From assembly GCF_020858115.1 (NCBI RefSeq), contig NZ_JACYMM010000002.1, forward strand, positions 186,001-250,000: a stretch of DNA of 64,000 nucleotides, given 5' to 3'. This DNA is from Janthinobacterium sp. FW305-129. Lineage in GTDB: Bacteria; Pseudomonadota; Gammaproteobacteria; Burkholderiales; Burkholderiaceae_D. Under the pieces are notes generated by a model. That model saw only the letters and a list, made by a program, of their open reading frames with translations, made no database searches and was not told where the DNA came from. Positions 1 to 8,486 of this stretch are shown piece by piece (the stretch's first letter is position 1; every line of letters begins with the position of its first letter). Made by a program: the position numbers and the translations under genes.

Positions 1-595
1 AAGCCCAAAAAGCGCTTACGTGCAAGATGCCCGCGGCGTCATCGTGCGTGACCCATTCGGTCTGTGCTGGCGTACCGGCTACTGGACACCTGCTGACGCA
101 GTGCCAGGTTGCGACGTGCCACTGTGCGTAGAGCCAGAAACCCTGCAAGACGGCAAATGCGTGGCTCCTCCAGCACCAGTCGTACCAGCACCGGCACCAG
201 TCGTTGTCGTACCAGTACCAGTCGTCGTTGCTCCTACCTCGGAAAAAGTCAGCTTCGCTGCTGATGCCTTCTTCGATTTCGACAAAGCTACGCTGAAGCC
301 AGAAGGCAAAGCCAAGCTGGACGAGCTGTCCGCACAACTGGGCGGCATCAACCTGGAAGTCATCATCGCTGTGGGTCACACCGACTCCGTCGGCACCGAT
401 GCTTACAACCAAAAACTGTCGGTACGTCGTGCTGATGCTGTCAAAGCCTACCTGGTTTCCAAAGGCGTTGAAAGCAACCGCGTGTACACCGAAGGCAAAG
501 GCGAAAAACAACCTGTTGCTGACAACAAAACTGCCGAAGGCCGTGCGAAAAACCGTCGCGTGGAAATCGAAGTTGTTGGTACCCGCAACAAGTAA
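1..595 (+). CDS. OmpA-family outer membrane protein, C-terminal part (5' truncated by window)
   Basis: The reading frame is open from base 2, so the gene begins upstream of the window; about 197 residues are visible. A cysteine-containing stretch (GLCWRTGYWTP...CDVPLC) is followed by a Pro/Val/Ala-rich linker and then an OmpA-like peptidoglycan-binding domain (FFDFDKATLKPEGKAKLDEL, GHTDSVG, LSVRRADAVKAYLVSKGV, GRAKNRRVEI). Family knowledge: an N-terminal beta-barrel, outside this window, sits in the outer membrane and the visible domain binds peptidoglycan, tethering the envelope. The gene ends in a double stop (TAA TAG) and is followed by a strong hairpin terminator. The internal GTG at 20 is not a convincing start because the frame continues upstream. 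Confidence 0.9.
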   Translation, partial: SPKSAYVQDARGVIVRDPFGLCWRTGYWTPADAVPGCDVPLCVEPETLQDGKCVAPPAPVVPAPAPVVVVPVPVVVAPTSEKVSFAADAFFDFDKATLKPEGKAKLDELSAQLGGINLEVIIAVGHTDSVGTDAYNQKLSVRRADAVKAYLVSKGVESNRVYTEGKGEKQPVADNKTAEGRAKNRRVEIEVVGTRNK

Positions 596-650
596 TAGCT
601 GAGCCCCTGGACTTGCCGCAAGACATCGCGCAAGTCAAGGACCGCATGAA

Positions 651-679
651 AAACCCCGCCATGGCGGGGTTTTTTTTCG
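651..679 (+). terminator. Rho-independent terminator after the OmpA-family gene
   Basis: A perfect GC stem (ACCCCGCC / GGCGGGGT) with a tiny loop is followed by a run of T residues. It lies about 55 bases after the OmpA-family stop and before ubiG, so it separates the two transcription units. A weaker inverted repeat (GACTTG...CAAGTC) precedes it at about 610–635. Confidence 0.85.
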
Positions 680-722
680 TCCGTGGCTGCCCAATTGTAA
701 AATTGCCGCTATTATTCGACCT

Positions 723-1418
723 ATGAACGCCGACCCTCTCGAAATCCAAAAATTCAGTGAGCTGGCCCACCGCTGGTGGGACCCCACTTCCGAGTTTCGT
801 CCCCTGCACGAAATTAACCCCCTGCGCCTGGAATGGATCAACGCGAAAGTGCCGCTGGCCGGCAAGCGCGTGATCGACATCGGCTGCGGCGGCGGCATCC
901 TGGCCGAATCGATGGCCCGCAAGGGCGCCGACGTGACGGGCATCGACCTGTCCGACAAGGCCCTGAAAGTGGCCGACCTGCACAGCCTGGAATCGGGCGC
1001 CAAGGTACGCTACAAGCTGATCGCCGCCGAAGCCATGGCCGAGGAAGAGCCGGGCCAGTACGACGTCGTGACCTGCATGGAAATGCTCGAACACGTGCCG
1101 GATCCCGCCGCCATCGTCAAGGCTTGCGCCACGCTGGTGAAACCGGGCGGCCACGTCTTCCTGTCGACCCTGAACCGCAACCCGAAAGCGTACCTGTTCG
1201 CCATCCTCGGTGCCGAGTACCTGCTGCGCCTGCTGCCGAAAGGCACGCACGACTACGACAAATTCATCACCCCGGCCGAGCTGTCGCAATACGTGCGCAG
1301 CGCCGGCCTGGACGTCAACAGCATGCGCGGCATGGGCTACAATCCGCTGACCAAGATTTACTCACTTAATAGCGATACCAGCGTCAATTATTTGGTGGCC
1401 TGCACCCGGCCGTTGTAA
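723..1418 (+). CDS. ubiG: Ubiquinone biosynthesis O-methyltransferase UbiG
   Basis: The 231-residue protein matches UbiG over its whole length. It starts [20 protein letters not shown], the usual UbiG N-terminus, has the SAM-binding motif [13 protein letters not shown] at residues 50–62 and acidic motif II (VTGIDLS), and later [11 protein letters not shown] and [20 protein letters not shown]. It performs both SAM-dependent O-methylations of the ubiquinone head group at the inner face of the cytoplasmic membrane. A phosphoglycolate phosphatase gene follows 68 bases downstream on the same strand, an arrangement common in betaproteobacteria, so the two may be co-transcribed. Confidence 0.95.
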   Translation: MNADPLEIQKFSELAHRWWDPTSEFRPLHEINPLRLEWINAKVPLAGKRVIDIGCGGGILAESMARKGADVTGIDLSDKALKVADLHSLESGAKVRYKLIAAEAMAEEEPGQYDVVTCMEMLEHVPDPAAIVKACATLVKPGGHVFLSTLNRNPKAYLFAILGAEYLLRLLPKGTHDYDKFITPAELSQYVRSAGLDVNSMRGMGYNPLTKIYSLNSDTSVNYLVACTRPL

Positions 1419-1486
1419 CCATCACGCACAATACCAGGCGGCTGCGGCCGCCATTTTTCATTCTTACTTGACACACTTCGCCCGCC

Positions 1487-2191
1487 ATGATCACAGACCC
1501 TCTGCCAGCCCCGCGCGCCATCCTGTTCGACCTCGACGGCACCCTGGCCGACACCGCGCCCGACCTGGCAGCGGCCATCAACCTGCTGCGCGCGCGCGCC
1601 GGCCTGGCGCCGACCCCGTATGACATCCTGCGCCCCACCGCCTCGGCCGGCGCGCGCGGCATGATCGGCGCGTCGTACGGCGTCCAACCCGGCGAAAGCG
1701 GCTATGAAGCCCTGAAAGACGGCTTCCTGAACAATTACGAAGCGGCCCTGGCCGTGGAAAGCCGTTTATTCGACGGCATCCCCGCCATGCTCGACGGCTT
1801 GAGCGCCCTGGGCCTGGCCTGGGGCGTGGTCACCAACAAGGCCGCCCGCTTCACCGACCCGCTGGTGGGCCAGATCGGCCTGGGCGCGGCCGGCTGCGTG
1901 ATCTCGGGCGATACCATGCCCCACCCGAAACCGCACCCCGCCCCCCTGCTGGAAGCGGCGCGCCGCCTGAACCTGGCACCGGAAGACTGCTGGTACGTGG
2001 GCGACGACCTGCGCGACATCCAGGCCGGCCGCGCCGCCGGCATGCGCACGGTGGCCTGCGCCTGGGGCTACTGCGGCCCCGTCGAACCGCAACACTGGAA
2101 CGCCGATCATTTGCTGGACACGCCGCAGGCGCTGCTCGAGCTGGTGAGTACTGTGGTGAAGGCGGCGCAGGCCCGGCAATTGGCGGCATAA
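1487..2191 (+). CDS. gph: Phosphoglycolate phosphatase (HAD family)
   Basis: A 234-residue HAD-superfamily hydrolase. Motif I is FDLDGTLADT at residues 14–23, with nucleophile Asp15 and acid/base Asp17; motif II is in VVTNKA, motif III is the lysine of HPKPHP, and motif IV is GDDLRDI. The helical cap between motifs I and II fits the Gph subgroup. It removes 2-phosphoglycolate, formed during DNA repair or oxygenation reactions, and other small phosphoesters cannot be excluded from sequence. It lies directly upstream of ssrA and probably forms a unit with ubiG. Confidence 0.88.
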   Translation: MITDPLPAPRAILFDLDGTLADTAPDLAAAINLLRARAGLAPTPYDILRPTASAGARGMIGASYGVQPGESGYEALKDGFLNNYEAALAVESRLFDGIPAMLDGLSALGLAWGVVTNKAARFTDPLVGQIGLGAAGCVISGDTMPHPKPHPAPLLEAARRLNLAPEDCWYVGDDLRDIQAGRAAGMRTVACAWGYCGPVEPQHWNADHLLDTPQALLELVSTVVKAAQARQLAA

Positions 2192-2257
2192 ATCGGCCTG
2201 CGCTTGATCTGGCACACCAGCAAGCGAATGCACCATGCAAGAGTGGTCAGATTGCGC

Positions 2258-2263
2258 TACAAT
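2258..2263 (+). promoter_or_regulatory. -10 element of the ssrA promoter
   Basis: TACAAT lies 11 bases before the first tmRNA base at 2275, the normal distance for a sigma-70 -10 box. No good -35 hexamer is seen at 17±1 bases upstream. Confidence 0.5.
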
Positions 2264-2274
2264 GAAGGTTCTGT

Positions 2275-2635
2275 GGGGACGACCTGGTTTCGACGTGGGT
2301 TGCAAAGCAGCGCAGGGCATACCGAGGGCGGGCTACCTCGTAAATACAACCTGAAAAAACTTAACTGCAAACGATAACTCGTACGCACTGGCAGCTTAAT
2401 CGCTGTTAGCTCTAGAACACCTCGTCCCTGGGGTGGGCCGTCAAAAGCTCTAGAGTCATTTACAGGGACTCGTCGTATGCTGGGTTACTTAGCGTCCGAC
2501 TAAATAATAGGTAACTCGCTTGCCCATAACGTGCACATCCGTGCTGGCTGAGTTAAATTAAATGATAGTGCTAAGTATGTAGAACTGTCTGTGGAGTGCT
2601 TGCGGACGCGGGTTCGATTCCCGCCGTCTCCACCA
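2275..2635 (+). ncRNA. ssrA: tmRNA (ssrA)
   Basis: The RNA begins GGGGACGACCUGGUUUCGACG, the conserved tmRNA 5' end, and ends with a T-arm (GGUUCGAUUCCCGCC) and GUCUCCACCA. The 5' GGGGACG pairs with the 3' CGUCUCC to form the tRNA-like acceptor stem. The tag reading frame starts with GCA at 2367 and ends with TAA at 2397–2399, encoding ANDNSYALAA, a typical ALAA-ending proteolysis tag. The RNA rescues stalled ribosomes together with SmpB. Its last 25 bases are also part of the attachment site of the prophage downstream, so the 3' end seen here is the copy reconstituted by the phage. Confidence 0.97.
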
Positions 2636-2636
2636 C
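2611..2636 (+). repeat. attL core of the prophage (26-bp direct repeat)
   Basis: The 26 bases from the tmRNA T-arm through CCACCA plus one C recur exactly at 38265–38290. With one mismatch the identity extends five bases further. The repeat flanks a phage integrase gene, which identifies it as the attachment core. Confidence 0.95.
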
Positions 2637-2669
2637 TGAATTGTTTAGAATCAAGTAGTTAGCAAGAAG

Positions 2670-2743
2670 AAGGCTGTCATTATTTGGGTTGTTTTTGGGC
2701 TGTTTCAGCCTAGGAATGACAACAAAATGACAGCCTTTTTTTT
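2670..2743 (+). terminator. Candidate terminator just inside attL
   Basis: An 11-base inverted repeat (AAGGCTGTCAT ... ATGACAGCCTT) encloses 46 bases and is followed by a run of T. It lies 35 bases downstream of tmRNA, inside the phage, and could replace the terminator that was displaced beyond attR. The loop is long for a classical terminator. Bases 2744–2882 show nothing else recognisable. Confidence 0.5.
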
Positions 2744-2897
2744 GCTCATGAAATGCGCGCGCCAAGGCGGCACCAACTAAAATTCAAGCAAAAATTGAAA
2801 TGTTTGAGTACTTCTTACCTCGGACATACCTAAGGCAAAAAACCGCGACTGTAGTAGTATCGCGGACCGGCAGATAGTCGCAATGGAGCAAAAGGTA

Positions 2898-4019
2898 ATG
2901 TCCCCCGTCGTCGCAAGACTCCCCAAAATAACCGAAAATATTTCCTCGCAGCTTGATTCCATACGCGGTCTTGCAGCAATTTCAGTCGTGATCGGACATG
3001 CCAATCAGGTCTTGTTAGCCCCGTTTTACGAGAGGTTATCGCCATGGCTTGGGTTGTTGGCTCAAAGTTCAGTAATGATTTTCTTTGTTCTCAGCGGCTT
3101 TTTGATCGGGAAATCCATCAGCAGCAATATTGCAAAAAACGGCGGTGCGCTCTCACTAAAAAAATATCTTGGTGATCGCATTATAAGAATCTGGCCACCG
3201 CTCCTGCTATCTATCGCATTGTTGATTTTACTATATCAGATTGCCCCCTTCGTCTTCGCGAGCGGCTCCCGCGCATTTCTGTCTATGCCCGGTCATGCGC
3301 TTGCGCGCCAAGAATTCACCTATGAGCCAATGCAGCTTCTTGGGGCTGCCGTTGCGGTGAACGGTTTCTTTACCGATACGCCAAATTCGAACGGCGCTTT
3401 ATGGAGCCTGTCTATCGAGGTCTGGTACTACCTGCTGGCCGCAATTGTCGCCTGGCCAAAACGCTGGTGGAAACTGGCTTCGATCCCCGCAGTAGCGGCA
3501 TTGCTTTATGTCGGATGGAACAATGATCAGTTTTACTACTACCTGCCGGTCTGGTGGGCCGGTTACCTAATATCCATCTTGCACAATCGGTCCGTCCTTC
3601 CGCCGGCCAAATATTTGTGGCTGGCAGCCACCGTGTTCCTTTTCCCCGCAATTTTCTTTGCGACAAAGACGCTGACTGTTGAAGACGCCCGCACTGCGTG
3701 GCATTTTCTTGTTCTCTACAATATCGCTACCGGCTTATGCTTTTCAGCCATTCTTGCCCTCATTCTGGTCGGCAGTGCCAAATTCACGACCATATTTCGT
3801 TCGGCAGCTCCATATTCCTATACCCTTTACATCATCCACATGCCTATCCTTCTGTTTCTTTTTGGCATTGTTCAACCTTGGATGCAAAGATCAGTTTTAC
3901 TTTGCCCCCTCATAGCAGTTGGCAGCGTGGTATGCATTATTGCGATAGCCCGTTTGGCAGCCCTGGTCGTGGAAAATCGAAACAAGGTCAAATCGTTTTT
4001 CATTCACGCAGCAATTTAG
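2898..4019 (+). CDS. Acyltransferase 3 family membrane protein (likely surface O-acetylation)
   Basis: About 373 residues from the ATG at 2898, which has GGAG nine bases upstream; an ATG at 2883 is the alternative. Family hallmarks are visible: LDSIRGLAAISVVIGHA near the N-terminus, FFVLSGFLIGK, the RIIRIWPPLL segment, WSLSIEVWYYLL, and about ten hydrophobic segments. Such proteins move acetyl or other acyl groups to O-antigen, capsule or lipids across the inner membrane. The gene is the first one inside attL, has lower G+C than the phage structural genes, and has no phage-assembly role, so it is probably a lysogenic conversion gene changing a receptor. The substrate cannot be told from sequence. 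Confidence 0.85.
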   Translation: MSPVVARLPKITENISSQLDSIRGLAAISVVIGHANQVLLAPFYERLSPWLGLLAQSSVMIFFVLSGFLIGKSISSNIAKNGGALSLKKYLGDRIIRIWPPLLLSIALLILLYQIAPFVFASGSRAFLSMPGHALARQEFTYEPMQLLGAAVAVNGFFTDTPNSNGALWSLSIEVWYYLLAAIVAWPKRWWKLASIPAVAALLYVGWNNDQFYYYLPVWWAGYLISILHNRSVLPPAKYLWLAATVFLFPAIFFATKTLTVEDARTAWHFLVLYNIATGLCFSAILALILVGSAKFTTIFRSAAPYSYTLYIIHMPILLFLFGIVQPWMQRSVLLCPLIAVGSVVCIIAIARLAALVVENRNKVKSFFIHAAI

Positions 4020-4416
4020 CTCCATGGTGTTGGCATACAACAGAGGTACGCTGCATTCCCCACCATGGCACGAAAGCCGTCCTTCCCACGCCATTGCACC
4101 AACCGTACGAAAAACCGCTCAAAGTGCGTCAAAATGCGTCAAATCGCATGCCCCCTCTTCGCCCCGCCGCGCCAGTCCTCATGCGCCTTCGGCCATGGCG
4201 CAAATTTGAGTCAAAAGCCCCCTATATAGCGGGCAGGTGTGGAGGGGGGACAACTGCGCGCGCCGGGCCGAAATGGGGATTTTTCTTGCCTCCATGGCAA
4301 TTTCATTCATTAGGACGTAAAAAAGCCGCCTCGTAGGCGGCTTGTGCGGTGGCTGGGGTGCGCTGGCGCGCCTGGGCTGCCACGGCCCGGCCCTGCCAGC
4401 TATCGCTGCGTGGTGG
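4020..4416. other. 397-bp non-coding segment, possible packaging/cos region
   Basis: No convincing gene. It holds short direct repeats around 4120–4150 (three near-copies of AAA-TGCGTC), an AT/GC-alternating stretch (CCCCCTATATAGCGGGC) near 4220, and the Q-operon terminator. In P2-like phages the cos site lies beyond gene Q, which is where this segment sits. The cos assignment is inference from position only; I cannot recognise a cos sequence. Confidence 0.3.
4319..4343 (-). terminator. Terminator of the leftward Q operon
   Basis: The stem AAGCCGCC / GGCGGCTT with a five-base loop is followed, read on the minus strand, by a T run. It lies about 75 bases past the last minus-strand gene of the P–Q unit. 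Confidence 0.65.
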
Positions 4417-4632
4417 TCATCCTGCGCGGCCGGCGCGCGCCTTGGCCACCTGCTCTTTCTCGTAGTCATCGCGGCAGTCCACATTGCAGAACAGCAGCGC
4501 GGGCGCCAGCGCCTCGTCGCAGTAGTGGCAGCAGCCATGCGCCACCAGGGCGGGCCGGCACCGTACAGCAGCCAGGCCGCGCGCCACCTCGGCGAAGATG
4601 ATCTTGTCGGTGTTGTCGATGTGATCGCTCAT
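4417..4632 (-). CDS. Small phage protein with a four-cysteine zinc-finger-like motif
   Basis: A 71-residue protein starting MSDHIDNTDKIIFAEVARGL. It carries C-H-Y-C then, 13 residues on, F-C-N-V-D-C-R-D-D-Y-E, reminiscent of the C4 zinc finger of the TraR/DksA C-terminus. The ATG overlaps the stop of the portal gene by four bases (ATGA), so it is translationally coupled to Q. Proteins of this size are common downstream of Q in P2-like prophages; the role is unknown. It lacks the long coiled coil of full DksA. Confidence 0.65.
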   Translation of the reverse strand: MSDHIDNTDKIIFAEVARGLAAVRCRPALVAHGCCHYCDEALAPALLFCNVDCRDDYEKEQVAKARAGRAG

Positions 4633-5705
4633 GCCGCGCCCTCCCCGCCCGTGGCCAGGTCATACGGGGCGAAGCGCACCACTTCCACGCCGGCCCACTC
4701 GTTGATCGCTTCGAACTGCGCCTGCAGCGGCACCAGCTCGTTACGCGCGAAGACGCGCGCGGCCGGTTCGACGGCGCCGAAGCCGCCGGCATTGTTCGGC
4801 AGGATACCCATCAGCTGGGGCGGCACGCGGTGCGCGGCCAGCTGGTCGTCGCGCGTCACGCTCTTGATGTTGAAAAATTCGTCCTTGGCGGCCACGTCCG
4901 ACACGGGCAGGATCTGGATGCCATCCTTCTTGCCGTTCGGCGCGTACATGAACAGGTTGCGGAAGTTGCCCGGCCCCTTGCTGTCGCGCATGGCCTGGCG
5001 CAGGTTGTCCACGTCCTGGGTATTCGCCGCAGCGTCCGTCATGTAGAAGACGAAGCCGGCGTGCGAACCGTTCTTGTAGTACTTGCGGCGGAACAAGGTG
5101 GCCGCCTCGTTGAGCCAGGCCGATTGCAGGGCGCTCAAGTACTGCGGCACGCCGTACAGCTCCTGATTCACGTCCGGTTCCATCAGGTGGAACACGCGGC
5201 CCTTGTCGAACTGGTGCACAGCCTGGTAGCCGTTCACGAAGAAATACGTGTCCAAATCGACGCCGCGCCGCATGTACTTGGCCAGGGCATGCTGGTACGC
5301 CAGCGCCTTGCCGCTGCGGCTGGGCCGATCTTCCAGGTAGGCATTGCCGAATGTCAGGAAGTCCAGTGCCATGCGTTTGAAGGCGTCGCGCGACAAATAC
5401 TTGCTGGGGATCAGGGTAGACGCCAGCACGTTGGCCTTGAAGTGAATCGCGCTGCTATGGTGCACGCCGGCATTGAAGGACTTGGCCAGGCCGGCCAGGT
5501 TGACGGGCGGCTCATACCAGTGGCCGTTCTTCCAGCATTCGAAGCAGTCGAGAATATCGGCGTGCTCGAGCACGGGCGTCGGGTCGCCGAAGGAAAACGC
5601 CTCGATGCCGGCGGCGGCCGGCGCCGTGGCCGTGGCCGTGGCCGCTGTTGATGGCGCGCTCCCGGCCTGCTGGCCGCGCGCGCGCAAGTGTCGTGCTTTG
5701 CTCAA
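4629..5705 (-). CDS. Phage portal protein (P2 gpQ type)
   Basis: A 358-residue portal protein forming the vertex ring through which DNA is packaged and to which head-completion proteins bind. Diagnostic parts include YEPPVNLAGLAKSFNAGVHH, LDFLTFGNAYLE, GRVFHLMEPDVNQELYGVPQY, and VTRDDQLAAHRVPPQLMGI. I choose a TTG start at 5705: it overlaps the terminase stop by four bases (TTGA) and has GGAG eight bases upstream, whereas upstream ATG codons lie deep inside the terminase gene. It is co-transcribed with the terminase gene on the minus strand, away from the capsid genes, as in P2. Confidence 0.93.
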   Translation of the reverse strand: MSKARHLRARGQQAGSAPSTAATATATAPAAAGIEAFSFGDPTPVLEHADILDCFECWKNGHWYEPPVNLAGLAKSFNAGVHHSSAIHFKANVLASTLIPSKYLSRDAFKRMALDFLTFGNAYLEDRPSRSGKALAYQHALAKYMRRGVDLDTYFFVNGYQAVHQFDKGRVFHLMEPDVNQELYGVPQYLSALQSAWLNEAATLFRRKYYKNGSHAGFVFYMTDAAANTQDVDNLRQAMRDSKGPGNFRNLFMYAPNGKKDGIQILPVSDVAAKDEFFNIKSVTRDDQLAAHRVPPQLMGILPNNAGGFGAVEPAARVFARNELVPLQAQFEAINEWAGVEVVRFAPYDLATGGEGAA

Positions 5706-7513
5706 GAATAAATCTCCATGAAAGATTGGTGGTTGTCGGTGGTGCCTTCGAAAGGCTCGTGGTCGAGGGCGTGCATGCAGGCCCACGCCAGGTCGGCGTG
5801 GCCGGTTTCATCGCTGCGGCCGGCGACATAGGTCACGTGCCGCCCGCTTGGGGTGAGGGTCTTGTGGATGGCCATGAACGATTGCGCGATGTCGGTCCAG
5901 CCGGCGTCGAACTCCAGCCGGCCCTTGCTGATGATGTTTTTGGCTTTCAGCACCATGCGGGTTTTGACTTCGGGCGAATAGTTCAGCGGCGTGACGGCCG
6001 GGAAGAAGCCGCGGACAATGGGCAGCACGCCGATGCCCATGCCCGTGGTATCGATGCCGATGTATTCGACGTTGTAGCGTTGGGTCATCTGACGGATGGC
6101 GTCGGCGTGGTCTTCAAAGCTCTGCCCGCGCCACTGGTGGCGCTCCAGGATGCGGAACTTGCCGCCGGCTGTCATCGGCGGCGCCAGCACGACGCAGCCG
6201 GCGCTGTCGCCATTCAAGGCCGGGTCGTAGCCGATCCACACGGGCCGGTTGCCAAACGGGCGCAGGCCCAGCAAGGGCTTGTAGTCGTCCCATTCGACCC
6301 AGGAATCGACCATGCAGCGCTGCAGCTCGGCCAGCGGGAAGACCGAGGCCGAGTCGTCAATAAAGTTGCACATCAGCAGGTTGTCAAACTGGTCGGGGCT
6401 GTATTCGAAGTTGCGCAGCTCGTCGATATCGAACAGGTTGCAGCCGCCGCGCTCGGCGTCCAGGATGGTGACGATCTGGCGCCAGATCTTGTCCTCGCCC
6501 GTAAAGCCCGACGACAGGCGGCCATGGCTCACGTCGATATTCACCTGGTCGGCCTTGGCGCGGCGCTTGTTGAACAGCTCGCCCGTCCAGAACGGATAGG
6601 CCTGGTGCGTGGTCGACGATGGCGTCGAGAAATAGGTCTTGCGCCACTTCTTGTGGATGGCCATGCCTGAGGCCACTTTGTTGAGTTCCTGGAAGTTCTG
6701 CGTCCAAAAGAATTCATCGAAGTAAAAATTGCCGTGGTAGCCCTGCGCCGTGCGCGCATTGGTGCCCAGGAAGTACAGATGCGCGCCGTTCGGCAGCACG
6801 ATGGGATCGCCCGTCAGCTCGATGCCGGCCGCTTCGCGCGCAAATTGCACGATGTATTGCTTGAAGACGTGCGCCTGCGACTTCGACGCGGACAGGAAAA
6901 TCTGGTTGCGGCCCGTCTCCATAGCATCGGCCAGCGCCTCGCGGGCGAAATACCAGGTGGCGCCGATCTGGCGGGACTTGAGGATGGCGCGCGTGCGCTG
7001 GTCGCCGTTGCGATACCAAACTTTCTGGTAATCGAACAGCGAATCCTGGAAGGCGTCGAGCAGCTGGATTTTCTGTTCTTCGCTGAAATCGTTGCGCGTC
7101 GGCTTCTTCTTCGGGCCGGCATTGCGGTTCGCCAGCTTGGGGTTGAGATCGACCTCGTTGCCGCCCGGCTGCTCATAGCGGCGCACGCGCGCCATCTGCA
7201 CGATGGTGCGCGCGAGTAAATCGATTTCCTTGTAGTCGCTGCCGCTCTTGACCTCTTTTTCGATCAGTTTGACCAGGCGCAGCTCGGCCGACGCCTCGAC
7301 GTGCTCGATGGCCTGGGCCTTGTCCCATTCGTCGCGCAGCTTCCAGCTGTTGATGGTGCTGCGCTTGATTCCCAAGTGGCGGGCGATGGACGAAATGCGC
7401 CAGCCCTTCCAGTACAGGGCGCGCGCGGCGCGGCGTGGCTCGGACTCGGGCACGGCCAGTTCCGCGATTTTCTCGTCGGCCGTTTGTTCGCTTGTTTTCT
7501 CGATTGTCAGCAT
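5702..7513 (-). CDS. Terminase large subunit, ATPase (P2 gpP type)
   Basis: A 603-residue packaging motor. The N-terminus has a helix-turn-helix (residues 34–60, GWRISSIARHLGIKRSTINSW). The ATPase core has KSRQIGATWYFA at 179–190 in the Walker A position and FYFDEFFW at 263–270 as Walker B. The C-terminal nuclease-like fold begins around IGYDPALNGDSAG and includes YIGIDTTGMGIG. The ATG at 7513 gives an N-terminus like known gpP proteins; longer starts (7573, 7618) run into the divergent promoter. It pairs with the small subunit M at 9506–10222. Confidence 0.94.
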   Translation of the reverse strand: MLTIEKTSEQTADEKIAELAVPESEPRRAARALYWKGWRISSIARHLGIKRSTINSWKLRDEWDKAQAIEHVEASAELRLVKLIEKEVKSGSDYKEIDLLARTIVQMARVRRYEQPGGNEVDLNPKLANRNAGPKKKPTRNDFSEEQKIQLLDAFQDSLFDYQKVWYRNGDQRTRAILKSRQIGATWYFAREALADAMETGRNQIFLSASKSQAHVFKQYIVQFAREAAGIELTGDPIVLPNGAHLYFLGTNARTAQGYHGNFYFDEFFWTQNFQELNKVASGMAIHKKWRKTYFSTPSSTTHQAYPFWTGELFNKRRAKADQVNIDVSHGRLSSGFTGEDKIWRQIVTILDAERGGCNLFDIDELRNFEYSPDQFDNLLMCNFIDDSASVFPLAELQRCMVDSWVEWDDYKPLLGLRPFGNRPVWIGYDPALNGDSAGCVVLAPPMTAGGKFRILERHQWRGQSFEDHADAIRQMTQRYNVEYIGIDTTGMGIGVLPIVRGFFPAVTPLNYSPEVKTRMVLKAKNIISKGRLEFDAGWTDIAQSFMAIHKTLTPSGRHVTYVAGRSDETGHADLAWACMHALDHEPFEGTTDNHQSFMEIYS

Positions 7514-7558
7514 GCCGCCAGCGTAGGCCGCGCGCGCGCGGAGCGGGGAAAGGCAAAA

Positions 7559-7579
7559 GTCGCTATTGCCCATAGCAAC
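7559..7579. promoter_or_regulatory. Candidate activator site between the divergent P and O operons
   Basis: An 8-5-8 inverted repeat (GTCGCTAT-TGCCC-ATAGCAAC, one mismatch) lies in the only gap between the leftward and rightward late operons. P2 late promoters lack a -35 box and are switched on by the zinc-finger protein Ogr binding a dyad upstream. This repeat is a plausible site for the Ogr-like protein at 31004. No binding evidence. Confidence 0.4.
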
Positions 7580-7649
7580 CCGCAGCGCATTGAATCGCAG
7601 CGCCAAGACGTTGACCATGGCGTTATCCGATCAACCGAGACACGCCACC

Positions 7650-8438
7650 ATGCCTAAATCCCAATTCTTCCGCGTCGCCACCGAAGGCGCCACCACGGAC
7701 GGCCGCAACATCGACCGCGCCACCATCGAGCAGATCGCCGCCAGCTACAACCCGAAGACCTACGGCGCGCGCATCTGGCTGGAACATATCCGGGGCATCC
7801 TGCCCGACAGCCAGTTCAAGGCCTACGGCGACGTGATCGCCGTCAAGACCGAGGAAGTGGACACCGACAGCGGCAAGAAACTGGCCCTGTTCGCGCAGAT
7901 CGAACCCACGCCGGAGCTGGTCGCCATCAACAAAGCGAAACAGAAGCTGTACACCAGCCTGGAAATCCAGCCCGACTTTGCCGACTCGTCGCAGCCCTAC
8001 CTGGTCGGCCTGGGCGTCACCGACAGCCCGGCCAGCCTGGGCACCGAAGCGCTGAAATTCTCCGCCGGCCGCAAGCAGCAAAGCGCCAACCTGTTCACCT
8101 CCGCCGTCGAGGTGACGCTGGAATTTGACGAGCCGCAGGGCACCAAGCTGGCCGACGCCGTGAAAAACCTGCTGTCGCGCTTTTCGAACAAATCCGGCGC
8201 CGACGCGGCGCAGTTCGCCGACATCAGCGAAGCCGTGGAGGCGCTGGCCGGCCACGTCGTCACCGTCAACGACAACTATGCCGATGCCATCAAGCGCCTC
8301 GATGCCGCGGAAAAAGCGCAGAAAGCGACGCAGGACGAGCTGGCCACCTTCAAGGCGCAGATGGACGAAGCGCCCGGCAACGGCCCGCGCCGCCCGGCCG
8401 CCACCGGCAACGACGGCGCCGTGCAGACCGAGTTTTAA
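7650..8438 (+). CDS. Capsid scaffolding protein/protease (P2 gpO type)
   Basis: A 262-residue protein starting MPKSQFFRVATEGATTDGR. The N-terminal half matches the gpO serine protease domain (AASYNPKTYGARIWLEHIRG, LGVTDSPASLGTEALKF), the C-terminal part is a long helical scaffold ending in a Pro/Arg-rich tail. gpO shapes the procapsid and cleaves itself and the capsid proteins during maturation. The ATG at 7650 is preferred to 7566 because it lies after the regulatory dyad and gives the usual N-terminus. It is the first gene of the rightward head operon. Confidence 0.92.
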   Translation: MPKSQFFRVATEGATTDGRNIDRATIEQIAASYNPKTYGARIWLEHIRGILPDSQFKAYGDVIAVKTEEVDTDSGKKLALFAQIEPTPELVAINKAKQKLYTSLEIQPDFADSSQPYLVGLGVTDSPASLGTEALKFSAGRKQQSANLFTSAVEVTLEFDEPQGTKLADAVKNLLSRFSNKSGADAAQFADISEAVEALAGHVVTVNDNYADAIKRLDAAEKAQKATQDELATFKAQMDEAPGNGPRRPAATGNDGAVQTEF

Positions 8439-8486
8439 GCGCCCGCGCCCTTCCACGACACCCCATCAACAACGGAGCACTGATTT

